Shown: positions 25,863 through 34,031 of the stretch, one piece after another | How positions within the stretch are numbered: position 1 is the first letter of the stretch | Layout: each line of letters opens with the position of its first letter | Source: Fluviicola sp. XM-24bin1 | GTDB lineage: Bacteria; Bacteroidota; Bacteroidia; Flavobacteriales_D; Crocinitomicaceae | Direction of reading: 5' to 3' | NCBI GenBank assembly: GCA_003149635.1 | Contig: QCWI01000001.1 | Span: forward strand, 64,037 to 128,036 | DNA length: 64,000 nt | Made by a program: the position numbers and the translations under genes | Notes under the pieces: model-generated | Database searches by the model: none | Told to the model about the DNA's origin: nothing | What the model saw: the letters and a program-made list of their open reading frames with translations, nothing else

Positions 25863-25891
25863 GTAGATTGTACGTTTACATAAAAAGCCAA

Positions 25892-27031
25892 ATGAAATTC
25901 GGAACCAAAGCGATCCATGCCGGCATTGAAGCAGACGAGTCGACAGGCGCCATAATGACACCCATTTATCAGACTTCAACCTATGTTCAGGAAGGGATTG
26001 GTGTGCACAAAGGTTTCGAATACTCACGAACAAAAAATCCTACCCGAAGCGCATTAGAAAATAACATTGCCGCATTGGAAAACGGGGCTTTCGGTGCGTG
26101 TTTCGGCTCCGGTTTGGCGGCCATTGATTGTATCTTGAAAATGTTGAACCCGGGGGATGAGGTAATTTCTACCAATGATCTCTACGGCGGAACATTCCGA
26201 TTGTTCACGACCATTTTTGAGAAGTACAACATCAAATTCCATTTCGTTGGTATGTCCGGAGCAGATGCCGTTCGAGCAAAAGCAAATGACAATACAAAAT
26301 TGATTTGGGTAGAGACTCCCACCAATCCCATGATGAACATTGTGGATATCAAAGCAATGGCGGATGTTACGAAAGAATGCGGTGCTATGATGTGCGTCGA
26401 TAATACCTTTGCAACGCCCTATTTGCAGAATCCACTGGATTTGGGAGCAGATTTGGTAATGCATTCGGTTACCAAATACCTCGGCGGACATTCAGATGTA
26501 GTAATGGGAGCCTTGATTACATCGGATGAAGCCATTGCAAAGGAGATGTATCGCATTCAGAATTCATCGGGAGCCATTCCGGCGCCGATGGATTGTTTCT
26601 TGGTGCTTCGTGGCATCAAAACACTGCATTTGAGAATGCAAAGACATTGTGAAAACGGTGAGAAATTAGCATCGTTCTTACGAGAACATCCGAAAGTGGA
26701 GAATGTATACTGGCCGGGATTTGAGGATCATCCGGGAAACGATATTGCTAAGGAGCAAATGCGCGGATTCGGTGGAATGCTGTCCTTCTCACTCGTTGGA
26801 AACAGAAAGGAAGATGCATTCGAAGTAGTAAAGAAAGTGAAGGTTTTCGCCTTGGCGGAATCCTTGGGAGGTGTGGAATCTTTGATTGGACATCCAGTAA
26901 CGATGACGCATGCATCCATCCCAAAAGAAGAAAGAGAACGCAACGGCATAGTAGATTCCCTCATTCGATTGAGCGTTGGAGTTGAAGACGCCGAAGATCT
27001 TATAAATGACTTAAAGCAAGCGCTGGCTTAA
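25892..27031 (+). CDS. metB: Cystathionine gamma-synthase / gamma-lyase (PLP enzyme)
   Basis: 379 residues from ATG 25892, chosen because MKFGTKAIHAG is the normal family start; an upstream TTG at 25868 would add eight residues. It is a Cys/Met-metabolism PLP enzyme of fold type I. Seen: FEYSRTKNPTR, the PLP-phosphate region FGSGLAAID, VDNTFATPYLQNP, the Schiff-base Lys195 in MHSVTKYLGGHSD, and SLGGVESLIGHP near the C-terminus. Gamma-synthase, gamma-lyase and beta-lyase are hard to separate by motifs. The KtrA-like gene starts 10 bp downstream and is likely co-transcribed, an association without obvious metabolic logic. Confidence 0.88.
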   Translation: MKFGTKAIHAGIEADESTGAIMTPIYQTSTYVQEGIGVHKGFEYSRTKNPTRSALENNIAALENGAFGACFGSGLAAIDCILKMLNPGDEVISTNDLYGGTFRLFTTIFEKYNIKFHFVGMSGADAVRAKANDNTKLIWVETPTNPMMNIVDIKAMADVTKECGAMMCVDNTFATPYLQNPLDLGADLVMHSVTKYLGGHSDVVMGALITSDEAIAKEMYRIQNSSGAIPAPMDCFLVLRGIKTLHLRMQRHCENGEKLASFLREHPKVENVYWPGFEDHPGNDIAKEQMRGFGGMLSFSLVGNRKEDAFEVVKKVKVFALAESLGGVESLIGHPVTMTHASIPKEERERNGIVDSLIRLSVGVEDAEDLINDLKQALA

Positions 27032-27041
27032 ACGAAGAACT

Positions 27042-27743
27042 ATGAACTATAGCAAATTTGCAGTAGTAGGTGTGGGAAGATACGGACACACCATCGCAAA
27101 ACGATTAGCGGAGAAAGGAACTCAGGTTTTCGCCTTTGATCCCGACGAGGAAAAAATTGAAATGATCAAGGACGAAGTAGCATATGCGGTTACATTGGAC
27201 GCTACAGATCTACGCGCCTTGAGAATGCAAAACTTGGACGAACTGGACGCAGTGGTCGTGGCAATTGGTGAGAACTTCGAAGCTACGGTACTTACCTGTG
27301 TTCACCTTATCGATTTGGGCGTAAAGCGTGTAATTGCGCGTGCCAGTGGAGATCACCAACGATTGATTTTAGAGAAAATCGGAGTTACGGAGATTCTAAC
27401 ACCAGAGGATGAGGTCGCGAATGTCGTAGCAGAGAAATTGCTGAATCCGAACATTGTATCCTTCTTGCAATTGCCAGACGAACACGAAATTGCCGAGATT
27501 ATCGCACCGAAAGGAGTGATCGGCCGAACGATAGAAGAAATTGGTTTCCGAAATAAGTACGAAATGACCCTGATTACTATAAAACGTGCTTACGAAGTAA
27601 CCAAAAACGGAGAGGATACGACAGAAGAACACATTATCGGTGTTCCAAAAAGCGAAACTCCCATTAAAGAGAGTGATACCCTTGTGGTATTTGGCGCTGC
27701 GAAAAGTGTACAGCGCTTTATTGAAATTAACGAGTCGTTGTAA
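27042..27743 (+). CDS. ktrA: KtrA/TrkA-type K+ channel regulatory subunit
   Basis: 233 residues. The RCK N domain (1-135) has the Rossmann GxGxxG in VGVGRYGHTIA, Asp at the end of strand 2 (FAFDPDEEK), and the ligand-binding region VVVAIGENFEATVL. The RCK C domain (about 140-233) has LPDEHEIAEIIAP and DTLVVFG. Such proteins gate the KtrB/TrkH membrane subunit through an octameric nucleotide-binding ring. No ktrB/trkH gene is in the window, so the channel partner lies elsewhere. The single RCK_N-RCK_C unit indicates KtrA rather than the duplicated TrkA. Confidence 0.9.
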   Translation: MNYSKFAVVGVGRYGHTIAKRLAEKGTQVFAFDPDEEKIEMIKDEVAYAVTLDATDLRALRMQNLDELDAVVVAIGENFEATVLTCVHLIDLGVKRVIARASGDHQRLILEKIGVTEILTPEDEVANVVAEKLLNPNIVSFLQLPDEHEIAEIIAPKGVIGRTIEEIGFRNKYEMTLITIKRAYEVTKNGEDTTEEHIIGVPKSETPIKESDTLVVFGAAKSVQRFIEINESL

Positions 27744-27776
27744 GAGATTTTTAACCACGATTCAAACTGAGAGACT

Positions 27777-30700
27777 ATGAAATTATTCACCCGATTGTTA
27801 CCGGTTTTACTGGTGGCCTCATTTCCTTTTTATTCGAACGCGCAGCAGGTAGATTCTGTTATGTTGGATGGGGAGCAAGTATATGTGTACCCGTTCAAAG
27901 TGGATGTTGAGTTTTCGCAACGCTACTGGACTGCTTTGGATGGCGGATTGCTCCTCTCTGGAGAGTATGTGACGTACGAATCTTTCGCGATTCAGCAGCG
28001 TCGCGCAGGACTGGCCGATTCCCTTCGATTGACGCGTGAGGAGTTCTTTAATTTCGTGAAGGCCATCAACGCGAAGAGTTACAAGAAATTCAAGAAGTAT
28101 TATCCTACCCGTATGGGTGTGGAAGTCACCAAAAATGATTTCCAAATGTTCAAGCTGTGGGATATAGGAGGAATGGGCTATATGGACGAATACCAGGAAC
28201 CGAAAATTTTTCGCTCCAAGAAATTCAAAGAAGCCATTCGATCCAATCCATATCCATTTTTACAGCAGAACCAGAGCCTAGATCAGGATATCACCCCAAT
28301 GCTTGATCCCATTCCAGACGGAAAATATATTCAATATTACGAGCCTTTCTGCTTGATTCAAGAAGATGGAACCTGTAAAGAAGTGAGCGATCAGATTGCC
28401 GGATATTTCACCATGAAAAATAACGCTTTGCACGGCGAGGCGACTTGGGTTAATATGGAAGGAGATTCGATCAAACAAGGTACCTACGACATGGGACTCA
28501 AGATTGGTGAATGGCAAATGGTATATCAATACCTTGGGTATTTTGATGAATACGCCGCAGAAGAGTTCATGGAAACTGGAGCAATCGACGTGGAATACAG
28601 CAAGCAGCTGATCACCTTCAATAATGGTGTCATGGAAGGGCCATTTTTGAAGCTTGTAACCGATGAAAAAGTGATCGAAAAAGGGATGTATCATGATGGA
28701 CGTATGTCGGATGAATGGACAACCTATCATGAAATGACCGACGAGGAGTACCTTGCTGAAAACAACGGTGAATTGGCCATGCGACGACGCTACACATTGA
28801 ATACCGATGATTCATTGGTTGTCTTCCCATTTGTTATTCGCGATGGATTACTTCCGTGTTGGGATGCCGATCCGGATACCTTTGATTTCTACCCAATGTA
28901 TCGCATTCCGTCCTTGCCAGTCATGTATCGTCCGGCTTTCCCAAAGAAGCAAAATTTGGAATTGGAGGAAGAAATTTACGACGATAGCTATTCAGAGTTA
29001 GATTACTACGGAGACGAATACTACATGGAGGAAGCGTATTATGAAGAAGATTACTACGGCGATGAATATTATGGAGAATACGGCGGCCGAGGAAGTTGGG
29101 AAACTGCCTTTTTCGATGAATACATATACGATCCTAACGCGGAAGAGCGCGTAGAACGCGGGAAGATTTTTGATAGTCTTGGAGCATATCCGAGCTACAC
29201 CGGAGTGTACGAACAGTATTATTCAAACGGTCAATTGGCCTACCGATACGATTTTGAAAACGGGAAGTTGAAAGAAGAACCCGTAATCTATTGGGACAAC
29301 GGAAATGTGCACGACGAAATCGTATTCCTAGCAGATTCCAACCAGTATGTACGTACAATTTATGACTACAACGGAAAGGAATATGCTTCCCAGAAATACG
29401 ATTCTTCAGGTCGATATATTTATTCTGAAGATATACCATGGACACTCGAAATGATGGAAATTGACGGGCTTAAGTTTTACGCGAGCACCTATTCCACCAC
29501 CTACAATTATTACATCGGAGATTCGATTTTGGAAGTTGCGACTGATCCTCAAACGGTATTGCTGCGCAAATGGAACATGATCGATACGACGACCATCCAG
29601 GAGCGTTTTTACAATCCAGAAACCAGAACGGGATCCTATTACGAGTACAACCTGTTCGGAGATACAATTACGAAATCGGACATGATTTATTCCGAAGGAT
29701 TTGAAAGTTGGACAGGCTCCCGCTACAGAGATTTGGGGCCATTCACGTTGAAAGGAATTCGTTCCGCGTCGTTGTATGAATTCGCTGAAGTCGATTCCAT
29801 TCCTGTGCTCATGGTTAGGGATTTTGAATCGTATGATGTGGATTCAGATTACTCCCTGTATTATGAAGGTAAATTGCTAACTGGGCCAATGAAATTTACT
29901 TTCGGTGGGAAGAAGTTTAAAATGAGCAAGGAAGAAGTAGTGGTTCCAACAGAATTCAAAAACTGGGACAAACTCAGAGATGCCGTAGTCATGTATCGTT
30001 TGAGCGATCCAGAGAAACGAAAATTAAAGAAGAAGTACCGCGAGTACGCCAAACTACTAGACAATGATTTCTCAAGGTATGATGAGTTTTCGTCGATCTA
30101 TAACGACTACTTCGAATACGTTTTCTCTAATTCATTTGGAGTGGAGAACTACTATTACGGCGATTTTTATTACGAAGAACCGTCTTTCAGTAATAATGAC
30201 GATTACCCGTACACGGCGAGCATTGAAGGATATATGTTGGATGGAAAACCTGAGGGAATTTGGAAAGCATACGATCAGTTCGGTAAGGTGCGTGTAGAAG
30301 TAAATTACTCCAATGGAATGTTAGACGGCAAGATGCTGGAATATGCCTACGAATATCCAGTGGATGAAAACGAAATGTTCTACTATGAGATGGAAGGAGA
30401 TTCCATGCCGACCGAAGAAACGTACTATTTAGCTTCAGAGGCGAACTACAAGAACGATTTGAGAGATGGCCCTTCGTACGAATACACTTGGTACGGCGAT
30501 GTCGTTATGGAGGCCAATTACAAGGAAGGATACCGTCACGGTTTAACAACGGAGCGCAATCAGATGGCGGTAAGCTTCTCTGAGTTCCAAAATGGCGCAC
30601 GTGACGGATACAGCAGAACGTATTTGACGCTTCTAGGTAAAGATTCCATCCTGCTATACGATTTGAACTTCCAGAATGGAGCATTACAAGGCGAGTCCAT

Positions 30701-31712
30701 TTCGTACCATACGAACGGTAAAGTTTCCAAACGTGGATTTTTCCTTGCCGGAGAGCCAATCGAAGATTACGAAGGATACGATTCCCTTGGTTTCAAATAC
30801 CACTACGTGAAATTTGAATACGGATTCCCAGTAGAGGAAAAACTTTGGGAGGAAAACGAATTAAGTGTTCGATACACATTCAACTGGGAAGACTCCATCT
30901 ATTTCATTCCGATGAATTTCACCGATTCAGAGTCTTTGGATGCGCTATTGGTAGAAGCCGGATTGTCCTATGGATGGGAGTACCGACCGTATTACGGACG
31001 TCAAACCATAGTTGACAAGGAGGGCGTGGATTATCATCTCACGAAGTACTTCCCGAACGATACGGTTTCTCGTGATGGAGCGATGGTGGAAGGAAAGAAA
31101 TCCGGATTCTGGGAATTCTTCAATTATGACGGGGTGAAACTCTACGAAGTTGATTATTTCGATACCGTTTTGGTCATCAATGATTCCATTAAGTTCAAGG
31201 CAAAGGGGATTTACACGGATGTCGATAGCTTAGGAAATGAGTTGTTCAAAGCGTACATCATCGAAAAATCGGAACGCTTCGATTGTTCCCACAAGGATCA
31301 TTACGAAGTACGCCAATTCTATACCATATGGGAGGCAAATGATTCCATCGGTCGAATGAACGGCGAGGTGTTCAATTACTATGATAACGGAACGCTTCAG
31401 AGCTACGGTAAAATGAAAGACGGCTTGCCTGATGGCGAATGGCGTTACTACGATCCTACCGGAAAATTGAACAAGTACGGATCTTATGTACAAGGGAAAC
31501 GAAACGGACGTTGGCTCATGGGAGACCTCTCGAAGACAAAATATTTAGGAGACATCTGTCTGAATCCGAACATGCCCGACATTGAAGAAGAATTGCGTTT
31601 CCGTGAAAATTTCCTTGACATCCAAATCATCAATTACCGATTGGGTCAGGAACGAAACAGAGAATACTACGACATCAATATGAACCAATTCATTGAGTTG
31701 GAAGAAGATTAA
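27777..31712 (+). CDS. Giant secreted MORN/YwqK-repeat protein with Tyr/acidic tract
   Basis: 1311 residues with a signal peptide ending near residue 22 (FYSNAQQ). Most of the protein is a string of beta-hairpin repeats of the MORN_2/YwqK type, seen as YYSNGQLAYRYDFENGKL, YWDNGNVHDE, HTNGKVSKRGFF, YYDNGTLQSYGKMKDGLPDG and YYDPTGKLNKYGSYVQGKRNG. The density is highest near the C-terminus. Near residues 400-440 a tract very rich in Tyr, Asp and Glu contains DYYGDEYY twice within 20 residues; a second Tyr-rich patch lies near 785-800. No T9SS sorting domain or barrel is seen. Role unknown; it starts 33 bp after the KtrA gene. Confidence 0.8.
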   Translation: MKLFTRLLPVLLVASFPFYSNAQQVDSVMLDGEQVYVYPFKVDVEFSQRYWTALDGGLLLSGEYVTYESFAIQQRRAGLADSLRLTREEFFNFVKAINAKSYKKFKKYYPTRMGVEVTKNDFQMFKLWDIGGMGYMDEYQEPKIFRSKKFKEAIRSNPYPFLQQNQSLDQDITPMLDPIPDGKYIQYYEPFCLIQEDGTCKEVSDQIAGYFTMKNNALHGEATWVNMEGDSIKQGTYDMGLKIGEWQMVYQYLGYFDEYAAEEFMETGAIDVEYSKQLITFNNGVMEGPFLKLVTDEKVIEKGMYHDGRMSDEWTTYHEMTDEEYLAENNGELAMRRRYTLNTDDSLVVFPFVIRDGLLPCWDADPDTFDFYPMYRIPSLPVMYRPAFPKKQNLELEEEIYDDSYSELDYYGDEYYMEEAYYEEDYYGDEYYGEYGGRGSWETAFFDEYIYDPNAEERVERGKIFDSLGAYPSYTGVYEQYYSNGQLAYRYDFENGKLKEEPVIYWDNGNVHDEIVFLADSNQYVRTIYDYNGKEYASQKYDSSGRYIYSEDIPWTLEMMEIDGLKFYASTYSTTYNYYIGDSILEVATDPQTVLLRKWNMIDTTTIQERFYNPETRTGSYYEYNLFGDTITKSDMIYSEGFESWTGSRYRDLGPFTLKGIRSASLYEFAEVDSIPVLMVRDFESYDVDSDYSLYYEGKLLTGPMKFTFGGKKFKMSKEEVVVPTEFKNWDKLRDAVVMYRLSDPEKRKLKKKYREYAKLLDNDFSRYDEFSSIYNDYFEYVFSNSFGVENYYYGDFYYEEPSFSNNDDYPYTASIEGYMLDGKPEGIWKAYDQFGKVRVEVNYSNGMLDGKMLEYAYEYPVDENEMFYYEMEGDSMPTEETYYLASEANYKNDLRDGPSYEYTWYGDVVMEANYKEGYRHGLTTERNQMAVSFSEFQNGARDGYSRTYLTLLGKDSILLYDLNFQNGALQGESISYHTNGKVSKRGFFLAGEPIEDYEGYDSLGFKYHYVKFEYGFPVEEKLWEENELSVRYTFNWEDSIYFIPMNFTDSESLDALLVEAGLSYGWEYRPYYGRQTIVDKEGVDYHLTKYFPNDTVSRDGAMVEGKKSGFWEFFNYDGVKLYEVDYFDTVLVINDSIKFKAKGIYTDVDSLGNELFKAYIIEKSERFDCSHKDHYEVRQFYTIWEANDSIGRMNGEVFNYYDNGTLQSYGKMKDGLPDGEWRYYDPTGKLNKYGSYVQGKRNGRWLMGDLSKTKYLGDICLNPNMPDIEEELRFRENFLDIQIINYRLGQERNREYYDINMNQFIELEED

Positions 31713-31717
31713 TGAAG

Positions 31718-31758
31718 TTAAGAAAGTACGCTGAGGCTCTCGAAGCGCACTTTCTTAA
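31718..31758 (+). terminator. Strong hairpin with TGAGGCTCTCGAAG core after the MORN-repeat gene
   Basis: A 14-nt arm (TTAAGAAAGTACGC) pairs with GCGCACTTTCTTAA with one mismatch, and the loop carries the dispersed core with GAG/CTC pairing inside. It starts 5 bp after the stop codon. The arm sequences are unrelated to those at the other copies. Confidence 0.6.
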
Positions 31759-31793
31759 TCCGTTATTTAGATGACAATCAATTAACAAATAGA

Positions 31794-31815
31794 GCACTGA
31801 GCGTAGCCGAAGTGC
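31794..31815. repeat. GCACTGAGCGTAGCCGAAGTGC palindromic element (split notation: GCACT...AGTGC)
   Basis: A 5-bp perfect stem GCACT/AGTGC encloses GAGCGTAGCCGA. It is a second form of the TGAG...CGAAG element class and lies 16 bp before the SDR start. Confidence 0.5.
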
Positions 31816-31831
31816 GATAAATAGCATCATC

Positions 31832-32533
31832 ATGTCTAAAACATACATCATCACCGGCATTTCTCGCGGTTTAGGCGCCGGAACAGTCGAAGCACTTCTT
31901 TCTGAAAACGAAAAAGTATTTGGCATTGGACGTTCGAACCCTTTTGGTGAAAAAATTGGATTCATGCAGTGCGATTTTGCCAATCCTTCCGCTATTGATG
32001 CGCTTGATTTTGAATCCTTGGAAGGAGACGTCGTTCTCATCAATAATGCTGGTATCATTGGCGATATCGGACGAATTTCAGAGCAGGAATCCTCCGATTT
32101 GGAACGCGTCATGCAAGTGAACGTCTTCGCCCCAATGGCATTGACCCGCAAAGTATATGCCCAACTGGGAGAAGATCAATCGTTCACCTTGGTGAATATC
32201 AGTTCCGGGGCGGCCAATCGCTCCATTCCTTCTTGGGCATCGTATTGCGCGTCAAAAGCAGCTTTGAATCGTTTGACGGAAAACTTCTACATCGAAGAAC
32301 AGGAACGTAATCGAAAGGTAATTGCTTACGCCGTTGCGCCGGGTGTAATTGACACAGGTATGCAGGCGGAGATTCGCGCGGCTTCCATTGAAGATTTTTC
32401 CGAAAGAGACAACTTTGTCCGAATGAAAGAAGAAGGCATGTTGTACAGCAAGGAAGAGGCAGCCAATCGATTGCTTCAATTGCTAAAAATGCCTTTCTCA
32501 GGGGAAGTTTTTCAGGATTTACGAAACCTCTAA
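31832..32533 (+). CDS. Short-chain dehydrogenase/reductase
   Basis: 233 residues of classical SDR fold. The nucleotide-binding motif is TGISRGLG (8-15), with NNAG at 71-74, active-site Ser124/125 in NISSGAA, and Tyr138-x3-Lys142 in SYCASK. The Arg after the Gly-rich motif favours NADPH. The overall pattern is closest to sepiapterin/benzil-reductase-like SDRs, but the substrate is unknown. The gene is convergent with the BNR/T9SS gene, only 6 bp away. Confidence 0.88.
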   Translation: MSKTYIITGISRGLGAGTVEALLSENEKVFGIGRSNPFGEKIGFMQCDFANPSAIDALDFESLEGDVVLINNAGIIGDIGRISEQESSDLERVMQVNVFAPMALTRKVYAQLGEDQSFTLVNISSGAANRSIPSWASYCASKAALNRLTENFYIEEQERNRKVIAYAVAPGVIDTGMQAEIRAASIEDFSERDNFVRMKEEGMLYSKEEAANRLLQLLKMPFSGEVFQDLRNL

Positions 32534-32539
32534 TTCAGC

Positions 32540-33808
32540 TTAAATCTTCACAATTTTCTTCGTAGTCGTAGACGTTGCGCCATTCGAACTCTGCAAATAA
32601 TAGATCCCATTTGGCAGATTACTAATATCAATCAAAGTTTGCTCTGTCGCTTCAATTGAATGAACGGAAATCTTGTTTCCAAGTGCATCGATCAACTCAA
32701 ATTTCATGGATTGATGAGAACTATTCCCAACGGTAAAAACATCGTTAGTCGGATTGGGATAAATGCTGATAGGATCCACGGCAAATTCGCTCAAAGTACT
32801 CGTTGGCCATTGCTTATTCACTACAACGTAACCGTTATCTCCAACGCCAAATGTGGTGTTGGTTCCGTAGGAATCAATTCCATTAATGGGTTCGTCTACC
32901 GACCAATAATCCCACAAAGCCTGTGGTACAGTTGAGTTAAAAATGATCCCTCCCATGCTTGAATCTGATTTTCCTCCGGTGTAAACTACATTAGTATTCG
33001 ATTTCCCTAAACATAGAAATGCCGGATAGTAAAAGGTCGCCGTTGTCATGTCGTCGTTCCATGTGAGTCCGCCGTCTACTGAGATTTTTAATGCGAAACC
33101 GGAGCCATTATCGTTATAACCAACATACGCAACGCTTGGACTCTGAAAAATCACCTCTGTTAAACGCGCAGTGCTATTGACTCCCACTGAAATGGTATCC
33201 CAAGTAAGTCCGTTATCCGTAGATCGAAGCAAATAGGGATTGTTCATAGTGGCAAGTCCAACGGAGCCCTCAAACGCAAAATCAGTAACGTATTGGTTGG
33301 GGTCAAAACTTTCATAATTTACGGTGGAACCTAGCCAATTCGGATCGACGAATCGATCAATTTTCGCACTTTGGAAGCATCCTGCCCCTCCAACGAAATA
33401 GTCGTTTTCAGAATTCGCGTGAACGGCACCCATATAACACATATTTGAGATTGAATTGGTTGCCGAAGACCAGTTTAGCCCACCATCGGTTGTCTTATAA
33501 ATCCCGGGACTGTCGTTTAACACCGCAACGAAGCCTACATTTTCAGAAACGAAGTGCACGTCTACAATCGAATGGGAAAAAGGAGAAGGATTGATTCCTG
33601 TGTGATTCAATACTGTCCAATTCACACCACCATCGGTAGTTTTTAATATCGTGCTGGAGTCGCCTACGATATATCCAACGGAAGAATTCACAAAATCAAT
33701 TGCATTTAGTTTGTGCGTAGTAGGTACAGAAACTTGATTCCACGGGTTTTGAGCCCAGCAGTAATAAACCGTCATCATGAGAAAGATGCTCAACAATAGT
33801 GCTTTCAT
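32540..33808 (-). CDS. YCF48/BNR-repeat secreted protein with T9SS sorting domain
   Basis: 422 residues with a signal peptide (to about 19, YYCWAQN). Seven or so bladed repeats of the photosystem-assembly YCF48/BNR type follow, recognisable as STILKTTDGGVNW, GIYKTTDGGLNW, LRSTDNGLTWDT and KISVDGGLTWND. These form a beta-propeller. The last 75 residues (ISIYPNPTND to IVKI) are a T9SS type A sorting domain. The protein is therefore exported across the outer membrane. Function unknown; propellers of this type often bind proteins or glycans. Confidence 0.88.
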   Translation of the reverse strand: MKALLLSIFLMMTVYYCWAQNPWNQVSVPTTHKLNAIDFVNSSVGYIVGDSSTILKTTDGGVNWTVLNHTGINPSPFSHSIVDVHFVSENVGFVAVLNDSPGIYKTTDGGLNWSSATNSISNMCYMGAVHANSENDYFVGGAGCFQSAKIDRFVDPNWLGSTVNYESFDPNQYVTDFAFEGSVGLATMNNPYLLRSTDNGLTWDTISVGVNSTARLTEVIFQSPSVAYVGYNDNGSGFALKISVDGGLTWNDDMTTATFYYPAFLCLGKSNTNVVYTGGKSDSSMGGIIFNSTVPQALWDYWSVDEPINGIDSYGTNTTFGVGDNGYVVVNKQWPTSTLSEFAVDPISIYPNPTNDVFTVGNSSHQSMKFELIDALGNKISVHSIEATEQTLIDISNLPNGIYYLQSSNGATSTTTKKIVKI

Positions 33809-33861
33809 AGTTCTTCGCTTTTGTTCTAGTCAAAGCTATTTCAATTGTAAGTTTTGGCGCT

Positions 33862-33892
33862 TGTACAATTGTGATAAAAGCATGTACAATTG
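33862..33892. promoter_or_regulatory. TGTACAATTG direct repeats in the divergent promoter region
   Basis: TGTACAATTG occurs at 33862-33871 and 33883-33892, exactly 21 bp (two helical turns) apart, between the BNR/T9SS gene and the metalloprotease gene. TGTACAAT appears again at 36292-36299 after the metalloprotease. It is a candidate operator for a dimeric regulator. Confidence 0.4.
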
Positions 33893-34003
33893 GGATTGTG
33901 AAGGACGTAAACCGTAAAATCAGCGTCTACTACCGTTCATCAAGAATCCGTATCAGTTCACTCAATAAACTTGCGTATTGGTCGATAAGTGCGTATCTTA
34001 CAC

Positions 34004-34016
34004 GTCCAATCTGGAC
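34004..34016. promoter_or_regulatory. GTCCA-ATC-TGGAC dyad upstream of the metalloprotease
   Basis: A perfect 5-bp inverted repeat with a 3-bp centre lies 16 bp before the ATG at 34032. Its half-site overlaps the GTCCAAT octamer clustered upstream of polA. Confidence 0.35.
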
Positions 34017-34031
34017 AAAACTGTTGTACTT

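Noticed and set aside
25708-25891. SAM riboswitch upstream of the cystathionine gene
   Set aside because: The region is structured, but I cannot match it to a known SAM-I, SAM-II or SAM/SAH consensus, and the likely promoter at 25855-25862 lies downstream of the hairpins.
29000-29100. The Tyr/acidic tract as a frameshift artefact in the MORN-repeat gene
   Set aside because: The frame continues on both sides with the same type of repeats, and codon use in the tract is normal, so it is real coding sequence.
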